Both the position numbers and the translations under genes were made by a program. Positions 26,359-34,465 of a stretch of 64,000 nt of DNA are shown here, piece by piece. The notes beneath the pieces are model-generated. The model did not search any database. It saw only the letters and a list, made by a program, of their open reading frames with translations, and was not told the DNA's origin. The first letter of the stretch is position 1; the number at the start of each line of letters is the position of its first letter. The DNA is from JASHVB01 sp035508435 (GTDB lineage Bacteria > Pseudomonadota > Alphaproteobacteria > Acetobacterales > Acetobacteraceae), in contig DATJNA010000128.1 in NCBI GenBank assembly GCA_035508435.1, forward strand, positions 1 to 64,000, written 5' to 3'.

Positions 26359-27321
26359 TCACATCCCCTCGGGCGATTGCTGCTTCGTCGCCAATCCTTG
26401 CAACCCCGCGACGATCGCGTTGACGCCGTCGAGGTCGAGCGGAATGCCGGCTTTCAGATTCTCGTGCTGCTTCGCCAGCGCCTTCAGGGCCTCGATGCTC
26501 TTGTCGTAGGCCACTCCGGGTGCAGTCGCGCTGTCCTGCGCTTCTACCGTGACGACGTTCAGGCACCCTCGCGCAAGATTGGGGTGCTTGCTGACCACTG
26601 CATCCACCCCATTGACCGGAGCGAGGTTCAAGGGCGAACCCAACGCCGCGATCACTGCACCGCAGGAGAAGGCGCCCCCGATGTACAACTCCTTCGCGGC
26701 GCTCACCATCAGACGTTGCACCAGTTCGTTGTTCATGACGATGAGATTGCGTCGGCTCGGGTCCGCCAATACCGGGATCACCGCCTGCAGCACCGCTGCG
26801 ATAGCGTCGCTCGCCGCGCGCACCTGCTCCCCCTGTACTGCTCTCGCAACCAGGCCGGTTTGCCTGGACGCCTCCGGGCAGATGGCGGCGGGGAGCTGCC
26901 TGCGGCGCGAGACGGTCCTGATGAGGTTGCCGGCCGCATCGCACAAGCTGCTGGCTGCACTGCTGAAATTCCCGTTTGCGTCATACGCCGCGAGGGCTCC
27001 GAGCGCGGCATAGGCGCTCGCCAGCTTGTCCAGCATGCCTCCATAGGCAGACAGCGCCGCCTGGATCTGCGCTTCCTCGTTGAGCAAGTCCTGAGTCGCT
27101 GGATCGCGCAGATCATTGGCAAATCCTGCGTCGAATGCGACCGCCTTCTCGAGCGTGGCATAGGTTGCCGCGCTCAGGGTTGTGCTCTGGCGCATCTGTG
27201 TCGCTGCATCCTGCCCTGCCTTGGCGAGGCTGACAGCGCTGCCGACCGGCACAGGCGCGCTACAGGCGCCGACCAAGGATGCGGCGATGACGAGCGCCGC
27301 TGCGATAAGGCGTGGACGCAT
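26359..27321 (-). CDS. Putative outer-membrane or periplasmic lipoprotein, unknown function
   Basis: A 320-residue protein with a clear lipoprotein signal: MRPRLIAAALVIAASLVGAC, lipobox VGAC with Cys20. The mature part is helical, rich in Ala/Leu, with a few further cysteines (SSLCDAAG, AAICPEAS, GGAFSCGAV, LARGCLN) that could form disulphides. I recognise no domain. GGAG lies 7 bases before the ATG. It is the first gene of a two-gene unit with the 108-residue helical protein. The layout resembles a cell-envelope accessory pair, which is inference only. Confidence 0.75.
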   Translation of the reverse strand: MRPRLIAAALVIAASLVGACSAPVPVGSAVSLAKAGQDAATQMRQSTTLSAATYATLEKAVAFDAGFANDLRDPATQDLLNEEAQIQAALSAYGGMLDKLASAYAALGALAAYDANGNFSSAASSLCDAAGNLIRTVSRRRQLPAAICPEASRQTGLVARAVQGEQVRAASDAIAAVLQAVIPVLADPSRRNLIVMNNELVQRLMVSAAKELYIGGAFSCGAVIAALGSPLNLAPVNGVDAVVSKHPNLARGCLNVVTVEAQDSATAPGVAYDKSIEALKALAKQHENLKAGIPLDLDGVNAIVAGLQGLATKQQSPEGM

Positions 27322-27481
27322 CCGACAGCTCCGCAGTGAAACGTACCATCGGGCTGTTAGCAGAATTGGAGAGAAATGTCAACTATAATAACACACCTTG
27401 GTAAAGTCCAGCACCCGCGGCCGCGGTCCGGCGCGCCGCACATCAGCGGCGACAGTAATGCGTCGCCGTGTTCTGATGCCG

Positions 27482-28018
27482 TTAGTGTGTCAGACGGTCG
27501 CCCAGGCTGCGGGTGAACTCATCGAACGGCATGAAGCTCGGGTCCTTGCGGCAGGAGGCTTCGGTCGCCGCCAGGATCTCGGCGTCCGACCGCGACAGGT
27601 CGAGAAACTCGCCGTGCGGCTGCGACACGTGGAACGGCGTGTCGAGGTAGGCCTCCACGGTGTTGCCCTCCGGGTCCTTGAAATACACTGACCAAGCATT
27701 GCCATGGCTGACCGGCCGCATGTCGGTCGCGCCCAGTGCCAGGGCGCGATGCTGCACTTCGCGCAGATCGGCAAGCGAATCCACCATGAAGGACATCTGT
27801 TGGATCGGGTTGAAGCCCGCTGTGTCCGGCCGGCCGGTCACCAGCACAACCTGGTGGTGGTTGTTGCGGTTGCCGCTAAGGAACGTCAGGTGCGCGCCGC
27901 CGCGGCCCTCGCCCTGGTCGGTGACAAGCAATCCCAGCACTTCGGTATAGAAGCGCTGCATGACATCGCGGTCCTTCACGTAGATGCCCATGTGGGCGAG
28001 CCGCGCGTGGATCGTCAT
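27482..28018 (-). CDS. VOC superfamily protein (glyoxalase/extradiol dioxygenase fold)
   Basis: 178-residue protein with paired beta-alpha-beta3 modules: RLAHMGIYVKDRDVMQRFYTEVLGL at the start (metal-ligand His of the first strand), AHLTFLSGNRNNHHQVVLV, then QMSFMVDSLADLREVQHRAL and WSVYFKDPEGNTVEAYLDTP with the conserved Glu. The DPEGN motif is typical of ring-cleavage dioxygenases and related enzymes. Start at 28018 is set by GGAGG upstream. It lies 95 bp downstream of a TonB receptor on the same strand. Substrate unknown. Confidence 0.85.
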   Translation of the reverse strand: MTIHARLAHMGIYVKDRDVMQRFYTEVLGLLVTDQGEGRGGAHLTFLSGNRNNHHQVVLVTGRPDTAGFNPIQQMSFMVDSLADLREVQHRALALGATDMRPVSHGNAWSVYFKDPEGNTVEAYLDTPFHVSQPHGEFLDLSRSDAEILAATEASCRKDPSFMPFDEFTRSLGDRLTH

Positions 28019-28113
28019 GGCCGGTCCTCCATCTGCTCTGGTCGCGCTATTCAAAACCGGGCGCCCCGCGTTATGCAAGGGCACCCGGGGGTGCCGTGGC
28101 GGCGAAGCCACGG

Positions 28114-30117
28114 TCAGAACCGGATGCGCATCTGCGCGAACACGCTGCGCGGAATTTCGGTGCTCTCGCCATCCTCGAGGAATTCGAGATGGTAGCGGTG
28201 CAGCAGGTTGAACCCAGCGAGCGAGAGCTGCAGCCGTTTCGTGACATCCCAGCCGACCCGCGTGTCAAGCTCGACATATTTGGGCACCGCCGGGTGCGAC
28301 AGCGCCCCGACATCGCGCAGATAGGCGTCCCAGGTGACGCCGTAGCCGAAATCGACGGCAGAGTGCAGGCTCGCCTGGTGGCCCGGATCGTCGGCCACGA
28401 AGGCCAGCCCGAGCACCTGTGTGCTGCCGGGCATGAACTGCAGGTTCTCGTGTTGCAGGTCGAAGCCGACGCTCAACTGCCACCATTTCGTCACTTGATA
28501 ACTGCCCCACACTTCGACCCCAAGGACCGCACCAGCCATCAGATTGCCGAACCTGAAGGGGAACACATTGGGCGCGGCGGGCGGATCGACGCTGCGAAGC
28601 CGGTTGTAGACGTCGTAAAAGCCGGAGACCGAGAACGACAGGTCCGACGACACTAGCACGCGCGTGCCAAGCTCATAAGCGGTGAGCGTCTCCGGGTGGA
28701 ACCCGGTCGAGCCGTTCAACACGTCGATCGGTCCGGCGTATTCGCGGATATTGGCGTCCACCGGCGTTGGCGCGCGCACGGCCCGCGACACCGCGGCCCA
28801 CAGCAACGTGGAATCGAGTGGCTTGAAGGCGAGGCGGATGCTGGGCATGAGCTGCACCCCGGCATAGGGCTCGTCCTCCAGCTTCACGCCGAGGGTCACC
28901 TTCAGCCGCGGCGCCAGCGAGATGGTGTCCTGTCCGAACATATCACCGAGGTTGAGCGTCTGCGCGTTCGGTACCAGCAGCAATCCGCCGGACTGGTAGA
29001 AGCGGTAGCCAATGGAGCGGTCGCCGGCACCCCAGACGATGTCGTTCCAGCCGGCCAGCCTGAAATTGTGCTGCATCTCCACGTCGTAGGTATTCACCGT
29101 GAAGCCGCCGGAGTTCTGCAGCCAGCGTTGGGAATCGTCGTAATAGGCCAGCAATTGCAGGCTCGATCCATTGTCGAACCTGTGCCGCCAGCTCGCCGCC
29201 ACATCCTGGCCGCGGATGAAGCCGTTGGGCTCCTCGGTGGCGGTGAACAAATCGGCCTGCACGCTGACGTGACCGTTCGGCGGGTCCCAGTCCAGGCGAA
29301 AGCCGCCGGTGGGCTTCCACCAAGCGTCGTTGGCATTGCCGCCGCCGATCTGGGGAAAATCGCTGAAACTCGAATATTCGGCGTGCACCCGATAGGTCAG
29401 GTCCGGCGCGAGCCGGCCGCCATACTGCACGCTGACGTCGCGCTCGATATTGCCGGCGCCGAGGGTCAGCACGCCGCCCTGCGTCTCGCTGGAATTGTAG
29501 GTGATGATGTTGATGACACCGTTCACCGCGTTGGCGCCCCATAGCGTGGCGCCGGGGCCGCTGATGACCTCGATGCGATCGATAGCCTCAGGCGGCACAT
29601 TTATCATGTCCCAATAGACGCCGCCGAACATCGGCGAATACACGCTGCGGCCGTCGATCAGCACCAGCAACTTGTTGGACAGACTGGCATTGTCGCCAAC
29701 ATTGAAGCCTCGCGCGGAGATCGCGTAGCTGGTGGCATTGATCTGCGCCACTCCCAGGTTCGGCGCCAGCCGCAGAATGTCGGGAATGGTCGTGGCGCCG
29801 GAACGCATGATCTGGTCGTGCGTGATGACATAGACCGCGGCTGGTGCATCGCTCAGCGATTCGCTGCGCCTGGCGACAGACGTCACCTGGATCTGGCTCA
29901 ATTGCTCGATCGAGTACTGCTGCAATTGCTCCAGGGTCTGAGACGCGCCCGGCGCCACATGCGACAGCAGCCAGAGCATTGCGAGCGGTACGATGCGTCC
30001 GCACCACAGTACACCGCGACCCAAGAAAGTCCGCCGGTGCGCGCCGTCGCTCGCGACGCCGGCGTTGGGTGGGCATGACCGCTTCGGACCGCGGCCTCTG
30101 TGCCGGCTATCGCGCAC
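28114..30117 (-). CDS. TonB-dependent outer-membrane receptor
   Basis: 667-residue gated beta-barrel importer. A signal region (GRIVPLAMLWLLSHVAPGASQ) is followed by a plug domain with SRSE-like VARRSESLSDAPAAVYVITHDQI, LRLAPNLGVAQINATSYAISARGFN and IEVISGPGATLWGANAVNGVINIIT, then the barrel ending in the outer-membrane signature QMRIRF (terminal Phe). Ligand unknown: the plug subgroup occurs in catecholate-, vitamin- and sugar-type receptors. The start is a GTG at 30117, with a long pre-signal region; an internal ATG (29979) would leave too short a signal. No iron or cobalamin regulatory element was seen upstream. Confidence 0.88.
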   Translation of the reverse strand: MRDSRHRGRGPKRSCPPNAGVASDGAHRRTFLGRGVLWCGRIVPLAMLWLLSHVAPGASQTLEQLQQYSIEQLSQIQVTSVARRSESLSDAPAAVYVITHDQIMRSGATTIPDILRLAPNLGVAQINATSYAISARGFNVGDNASLSNKLLVLIDGRSVYSPMFGGVYWDMINVPPEAIDRIEVISGPGATLWGANAVNGVINIITYNSSETQGGVLTLGAGNIERDVSVQYGGRLAPDLTYRVHAEYSSFSDFPQIGGGNANDAWWKPTGGFRLDWDPPNGHVSVQADLFTATEEPNGFIRGQDVAASWRHRFDNGSSLQLLAYYDDSQRWLQNSGGFTVNTYDVEMQHNFRLAGWNDIVWGAGDRSIGYRFYQSGGLLLVPNAQTLNLGDMFGQDTISLAPRLKVTLGVKLEDEPYAGVQLMPSIRLAFKPLDSTLLWAAVSRAVRAPTPVDANIREYAGPIDVLNGSTGFHPETLTAYELGTRVLVSSDLSFSVSGFYDVYNRLRSVDPPAAPNVFPFRFGNLMAGAVLGVEVWGSYQVTKWWQLSVGFDLQHENLQFMPGSTQVLGLAFVADDPGHQASLHSAVDFGYGVTWDAYLRDVGALSHPAVPKYVELDTRVGWDVTKRLQLSLAGFNLLHRYHLEFLEDGESTEIPRSVFAQMRIRF

Positions 30118-30537
30118 GTGGCGGTTAACGTGAGGCTCAGCGGTGTGGCGCGCGGATTATCGCGCCGCGGGCAACAAGGTGCCATTGCTCGAGCGAGAGA
30201 CGACGCGCTGCACTATGCCCAATGGCAACATTCCGACCCCGGCGGTCAGTGCGAATGACGTTCATTCCCCGCGATCCTGTCTGCTTTTCCGCCGGCGGCC
30301 GTATGGCGCCCGCCGCGGCAATGAGTCTGACACTGTCTGCCAACGTCACCGGCATTGCGGATTATGCCCAGTATGGCCTATCTCGCCCTGTTCCAAGAAC
30401 CTATCTCGCCGTGTTCCAAGAATGAGTACGATCCGCATCGCGACCTTGCCACCGGCCCAATCATAGGCGGGGTAGTGTTCGCCGTTAGCCGCTTCACGAA
30501 GAATTGTGCGAAAACCCAACGTCCGCGGTGACCTGTT
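30118..30537. other. Intergenic region upstream of the TonB receptor
   Basis: No gene recognised. Apart from a two-copy 23-bp tandem repeat (30377-30422) nothing stands out. No Fur-type 19-bp palindrome or cobalamin-box sequence was found on the side facing the receptor. Confidence 0.5.
30377..30422. repeat. Two-copy 23-bp tandem repeat
   Basis: CCTATCTCGCCCTGTTCCAAGAA (30377-30399, 23 bases in two parts: CCTATCTCGCC and CTGTTCCAAGAA) is repeated at 30400-30422 with a single C to G change. A recent local duplication in a non-coding stretch. Confidence 0.85.
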
Positions 30538-30885
30538 TCAATTCTCGTCGGTCTCGACGGCATCGCGGAGACGCGTCAGGGCCGCGTCCCACCGCTCGGA
30601 AATCTGCTGCAGATAGTCGCGCATCTCGTTCAACCGTGCGGTCCGCACCTGCCAGATCCTCTCCCGCCCGGCACGGCCGCTGCGCACGAGGCCGGCATTC
30701 TCCAGCGTCCGTAAATGCTTGGTGACCGCCTGGCGCGAAACCTCCGTGCCTTCAGTCAGTCGGGCGATGGACAGCGGCCCGCCGCCGCACAAGCGCGCGA
30801 CGAGCCGCAGCCGGGTCGGATCAGCCAGGGCAGCGAACAATGGGGCTGCGTCGATCGATTGCCGGAGGGCGCGAGGTCTCGCCAT
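30538..30885 (-). CDS. ArsR-family transcriptional regulator
   Basis: 115-residue winged-helix repressor. FAALADPTRLRLVARLCGGGPLSIARLTEGTEVSRQAVTKHLRTLENAGLVRSGRAGRERIW contains the wHTH with its recognition helix and wing. No metal-binding ELCVCDL motif is present, so it belongs to the non-metal group often found with SRPBCC proteins. It lies 41 bp downstream of an AHSA1/SRPBCC gene on the same strand, a standard ArsR-AHSA1 pair. It probably regulates its own operon. Confidence 0.9.
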   Translation of the reverse strand: MARPRALRQSIDAAPLFAALADPTRLRLVARLCGGGPLSIARLTEGTEVSRQAVTKHLRTLENAGLVRSGRAGRERIWQVRTARLNEMRDYLQQISERWDAALTRLRDAVETDEN

Positions 30886-30926
30886 GCCAGGTCACGCATG
30901 CCTGATGGCCGCGGCGTGCATCGAAT

Positions 30927-31421
30927 TCAGTCCACGTGCCGCATGGTCAGGTATTTCTCAATCAGCTTCGTCTGCATTTCCCAACCGCCGTCATTCGCCG
31001 CGAACGCCTTGGCGCGGCGTTCCAACGGTATCCGGTCGAAACCCGATTCCGTGATGCTCAGCAGCGTACCGTCCGTTGTCGGCTCCAGCACAAATTCGAT
31101 CAGCGTGGTGGGTTCGCGTGAATAGTCCACACTCGGGTCGACGGCATACGGGTGCCAGCGAAACGCGATCAGCCGTGTCGGCTCGATGCGTTCGACAATG
31201 AATGCGAAGCGCATGCCCGCATGAGGCTCCTGCAGCTTCGCCACCTCCGGATCGACCGTGGTGGGCGCGATGCGGCCGGTGAGCTTTCCACCCACCACGA
31301 ATGGACCATCGAACGCAACGCCGAACCACTGCCCGAAGCGCTCCGCGTCGCTGACCGCCTGCCACACGCGCTCCTGGGGCGCGCGCAGCAGAACACGCTT
31401 GTCAATGCGATCAGGGTCCAT
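30927..31421 (-). CDS. SRPBCC (AHSA1-like) domain protein
   Basis: 164-residue helix-grip protein: VLLRAPQERVWQAVSDAERFGQWFGV at the N terminus, then strands through GGKLTGRIAP and VERIEPTRLIAFRWHPYA and a long C-terminal helix WEMQTKLIEKYL. The family binds hydrophobic ligands in a central cavity, and bacterial AHSA1 proteins have no settled function. The ATG at 31421 has AGGAGG six bases upstream; the frame beyond it is not conserved. First gene of a unit with the ArsR regulator. Confidence 0.9.
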   Translation of the reverse strand: MDPDRIDKRVLLRAPQERVWQAVSDAERFGQWFGVAFDGPFVVGGKLTGRIAPTTVDPEVAKLQEPHAGMRFAFIVERIEPTRLIAFRWHPYAVDPSVDYSREPTTLIEFVLEPTTDGTLLSITESGFDRIPLERRAKAFAANDGGWEMQTKLIEKYLTMRHVD

Positions 31422-31564
31422 AGGCAACCTCCTGGTTGCCTCTCCCCTATCACGCCGCTGCCGGAAAATGCAACTGCCCGGTTGCATGACGGGTCCCGGG
31501 TTGAAAAGCCAACGCGCCAATGAAATCATCCGTCACCGGGTGGAAAACGGCAGGAGGCACGGCA

Positions 31565-32452
31565 ATGCGGGTTGGCTTCATCGGCGTCGGCAACATGGGC
31601 GGGCCCATGTGCCGCAATATCATCCGTAACACCAACCACGAGGTCGTAGTCTTCGACCTCAACCCCGACGCGATGAAAGCCTGCACGGACCTCGGCGCCT
31701 CTGCCGGCGGCTCGGTCGCCGAGATCGCTGCCCGCTGCGATGTGGTCATCACATCGCTTCCCCTGCCGCGCGTGGTGGAGGAGGTGGCGCTCGGTCCCGC
31801 GGGCATTGCCGCGAATGCGCGTCCTGGTGCCACCTATATCGATCTCTCCACCAATTCGCCCACCACCGCGCGGCGGTGCGCGGAGGGCATGCTCGCCAAG
31901 GGTGTCGGCATGCTCGAAGCACCGGTGTCCGGCGGCACCGCGCGGGCCAAGGATGGCACGATCGTCATCATGGTGGGCGGCGACGCCGCCACCTTCGAGC
32001 AACAGCTTCCGCTGCTGAAATCGTTCAGCGGCGAGGTGGTGCATTGCGGCGACATTGGCATGGGCTCGGTCGCCAAGCTGATCAACAACATGCTGGCATT
32101 CTGCAACTCCGCCGCGGCGGCCGAGGCGCTGATGATCGGCAAGCGCGCCGGCATCGACCTGCACAAGCTGGACCGGGTGATCCGCAACGCCTCGGGCATG
32201 TCATTCGGCTACGCCAACATGGCGACCAAGGCGTTCAAGGGGGCCTTCGAGGCGACATTCGCGCTGGACCTCGCGCACAAGGATTTGCGGCTGGCGCTGG
32301 AAATGGCAGACGAGTTGGGGGTGCCCGGAATGATTGCCCCACAGGTGATGAACCTGATGCGCATGGCGCGCGGGATGGGGCTGGGCGGCGCCGATTCCTG
32401 CGCCGTGATCCGGGTTTATGAGACGGCCCTGGGGACAGAGGTGCGAGCCTGA
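31565..32452 (+). CDS. 3-hydroxyisobutyrate dehydrogenase-family oxidoreductase
   Basis: NAD(P)-dependent beta-hydroxyacid dehydrogenase, 295 residues. It has the Rossmann fingerprint MRVGFIGVGNMGGPMCRNI, the substrate motif EAPVSGGTARAKDGT and the catalytic-Lys helix GMGSVAKLINNMLAFCNSAAAAEAL. Family members oxidise 3-hydroxyisobutyrate, tartronate semialdehyde or 6-phosphogluconate-like acids. The start at 31565 has AGGAGG eight bases upstream. Neighbours give no pathway hint. Confidence 0.92.
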   Translation: MRVGFIGVGNMGGPMCRNIIRNTNHEVVVFDLNPDAMKACTDLGASAGGSVAEIAARCDVVITSLPLPRVVEEVALGPAGIAANARPGATYIDLSTNSPTTARRCAEGMLAKGVGMLEAPVSGGTARAKDGTIVIMVGGDAATFEQQLPLLKSFSGEVVHCGDIGMGSVAKLINNMLAFCNSAAAAEALMIGKRAGIDLHKLDRVIRNASGMSFGYANMATKAFKGAFEATFALDLAHKDLRLALEMADELGVPGMIAPQVMNLMRMARGMGLGGADSCAVIRVYETALGTEVRA

Positions 32453-32532
32453 GCACGGCCGATCGCCGCGCGGTTTCCCGCGCAAACCGGATCGGCCCAT
32501 TCTCTAAATAGAAGTCTACTGAGCCGCCGGAC

Positions 32533-32548
32533 CGTGATAAATATCACG
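32533..32548. promoter_or_regulatory. CRP/FNR-family binding site upstream of the receiver gene
   Basis: CGTGATAAATATCACG is a 16-base inverted repeat with 7-base arms and has the CRP-type GTGA-N6-TCAC core. A TATTAT hexamer preceded by TGG at 32589-32594 could be the -10 box, putting a start near 32601 and the site centred close to -60, the class I CRP position. Confidence 0.5.
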
Positions 32549-32633
32549 CGAGCAGGCGGTTCGGCACTTTAGTAATGACGATGCGTGGTATTATGCTTGC
32601 GCTCCGGTAACTGAGGCTGGTCCAACTGCCCAT

Positions 32634-33002
32634 ATGACCACGAGCCAGCATATTCTTGTTGTCGAAGACGATCCGCTGGTCGCGGAGGTCATCGCCGCGG
32701 CGCTTGACGAGGATTACGTGACCAGCGTGGTGGAGACGTCCGCGGCGGCACTTGGCTCCCTCGCCAAAGGCGGGATCGACCTGATTCTGCTCGATTGCAC
32801 GCTGCCGGATGGGATCGACCCCCAACTCGTTCCTGCTGCCGATCGGCTGCGCCTGCCGATTGTGTTCATGTCCGGCGATCCGCAGCGGATGGAGGGACTG
32901 ACCTCGCAGCCACGGCCGTTCATCCTGAAGCCCTTCACGTTGTCGGAACTGGCGGCGGCCGTGGCGCGTGAAATCGGCGGCGCCGCACCCGCAGCTGCCT
33001 GA
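32634..33002 (+). CDS. Stand-alone response-regulator receiver protein
   Basis: A 122-residue CheY-like receiver with no output domain. The acidic pocket (Glu11, Asp12, Asp13 in VVEDDPLV), the phospho-acceptor Asp54 (LILLDCTLPDG), Ser80 of FMSGD and Lys99 of ILKPF are all kept. It presumably passes a phosphate or acts by protein contact. No histidine kinase is encoded in the window. A CRP/FNR-type palindrome and a probable promoter lie in the 180 bp upstream. Confidence 0.9.
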   Translation: MTTSQHILVVEDDPLVAEVIAAALDEDYVTSVVETSAAALGSLAKGGIDLILLDCTLPDGIDPQLVPAADRLRLPIVFMSGDPQRMEGLTSQPRPFILKPFTLSELAAAVAREIGGAAPAAA

Positions 33003-33238
33003 ACAGACGCGCGCGGCGGCATTCGCCGCCACGAAAGTGCCGGCCGGCGCCGCGAAAGTGCGCAACTGCGCTTGCCACGACCAGGAACCACCGTGCAACG
33101 CCATGATTGCGACCGTGTTTCTGCCTGGCTTGCAGCTATCTGCTACCTGCCATGCACGCCACTCAGTCGTTCGCGTTACAGCCTGCCCGTGCGTCCGCAG
33201 CAAGGCTTGCCATCAGCGCCGGAAGCGGTGAAACCGGC

Positions 33239-33508
33239 TTAGCGCCGGACACGCTCGGTGACGGGTTGGCCCGCGGCGTCGTAGCGGCTCGGCCAGATCG
33301 TCGCCGCCGTGACTTCCAGCGCCGCCGCGATGATCGCCTCCATTGCGGGCCAAGGGCGTTTCAATGCCTTGCCCGCCGCGGTCGGATGGTAGCCGTTCGC
33401 AACCGACAGCCCGGCCAAGGTGTGGCCACGTTTCTTCAGCGCGGCCAGCACATCGGCAGGATGCCAATCGAGGGGCGGTTTCGGTTGAGTGCTCTCAGTA
33501 TCGTTCAT
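33239..33508 (-). CDS. ner: Ner-like (Mu-type) helix-turn-helix regulator
   Basis: An 89-residue DNA-binding protein matching phage Mu Ner along its length: DWHPADVLAALKKRG, a turn and recognition helix (SVANGYHPTAAGKALKRPWP), EAIIAAALEV and the diagnostic IWPSRYD near the end. In Mu, Ner is made early after derepression and shuts down the early and repressor promoters. Here it diverges from an S24-type repressor, as in the Mu immunity region, but no transposase A or B gene follows it. Start at 33508, not 33595, fits the Mu alignment. Confidence 0.85.
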   Translation of the reverse strand: MNDTESTQPKPPLDWHPADVLAALKKRGHTLAGLSVANGYHPTAAGKALKRPWPAMEAIIAAALEVTAATIWPSRYDAAGQPVTERVRR

Positions 33509-33521
33509 TGCTATGTTAAGG

Positions 33522-33555
33522 TTCTCTTTAGAGAATCGCTGCCGAATCGATTCGG
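33522..33555. promoter_or_regulatory. Paired palindromes between ner and the S24 repressor
   Basis: TTCTC-TTTA-GAGAA at 33522-33535 and a perfect 14-base palindrome CCGAATCGATTCGG at 33542-33555 lie 6 bp apart in the divergent intergenic region. They are good candidates for operators of Ner and of the S24 repressor. Start-site and promoter positions cannot be fixed by eye. Confidence 0.5.
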
Positions 33556-33637
33556 ATCGGCACAGCACAGCGTAAACGCCTGAAATGCGTCGCATCCAGG
33601 CCGAAAAGTGTCGGGACTATGGATGGAGCCAGAACCA

Positions 33638-34393
33638 ATGTCACGTCCGCGGGAGAGTGAGCCCACAAATCCCGAAGCATTGAACACGGAAGGTGCGACC
33701 CGCGCGGCGTTTACCGCTCGTTTGCAGATGATCCTGCAACATTGGCCGAGTGCCGACCGGCTGGCCCGTGCCATGGGCGTGTCTCCTTCGGCGTTCCGCA
33801 AGTGGCTCCGCGGTGAAGCGGAGCCCAGTCGTGAACGCCTGGTGGCGCTTGCGGATGCGGCCAGGGTCGGCATCGCCTGGCTGGCCAAAGGCGAGGGGCC
33901 GGCACCGTCGCTCGCCGCCGAACTGGGCAGTGGACGATCGCGCAATGCTGGCACCGAGCGCGGTCCAGCAGGCGGGCAGTATCTGTTGCTGCCGAAACGG
34001 GCAGAGGCGGTGGCGGCCGGCACCGGTACCCCGGAGCCGCCGGAACCCGCTGCCGAGTTCATCGCCTTCCGCCACGATTGGATACGCACACGACTGGGCA
34101 TCGATCCTGCGAACGCGATCATGGAGGTCGCGGCTGGTGAATCGATGCAACCCACCATCCGGGACGGCGACCTGCTGCTGGTCGATACCAGCGACCGCAA
34201 TTGCAGCAGCTTCGGCGTTTACGTGTTGGAGATCGGCGGTGAGCGGCTGGTGAAGCGCGTGCAGCGCAAGCTGGACGGCAGCCTGGTGCTGATCAGTGAC
34301 AATGAAACGTACCAGCCTGACCACGTGAGCGGCGCCATGCTGCGGAGCGTGACCGTGATCGGCCGCGTGGTCTGGGGCGGCGGCATGATTTGA
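33638..34393 (+). CDS. S24-family phage-type repressor (HTH plus autoprotease)
   Basis: About 251 residues. An N-terminal HTH (LARAMGVSPSAFRKWLRGEAEPS) is joined by a linker containing an Ala-Gly site (AVAAGTG) to a C-terminal S24 signal-peptidase-like domain with the Ser of AAGESMQPTIRDGDLLLVD and the Lys of ERLVKRVQR. Such repressors cleave themselves when RecA is activated. Starts at 33608 (GTG) and 33623 are possible; 33638 has GGAG nine bases upstream. It diverges from ner and is followed 72 bp later, same strand, by a caspase-like gene that it might control. Confidence 0.85.
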   Translation: MSRPRESEPTNPEALNTEGATRAAFTARLQMILQHWPSADRLARAMGVSPSAFRKWLRGEAEPSRERLVALADAARVGIAWLAKGEGPAPSLAAELGSGRSRNAGTERGPAGGQYLLLPKRAEAVAAGTGTPEPPEPAAEFIAFRHDWIRTRLGIDPANAIMEVAAGESMQPTIRDGDLLLVDTSDRNCSSFGVYVLEIGGERLVKRVQRKLDGSLVLISDNETYQPDHVSGAMLRSVTVIGRVVWGGGMI

Positions 34394-34465
34394 CGATCTC
34401 TCCGGCGGTCGCGGTGATAACATCCCTTGCTATGTCGATTGGCCGCCACGGGGGAAACCGCAAGA

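Noticed and set aside
30118..30537. Cobalamin riboswitch or Fur box before the TonB receptor
   Set aside because: No B12-box sequence or 19-bp Fur-like palindrome found in this stretch.
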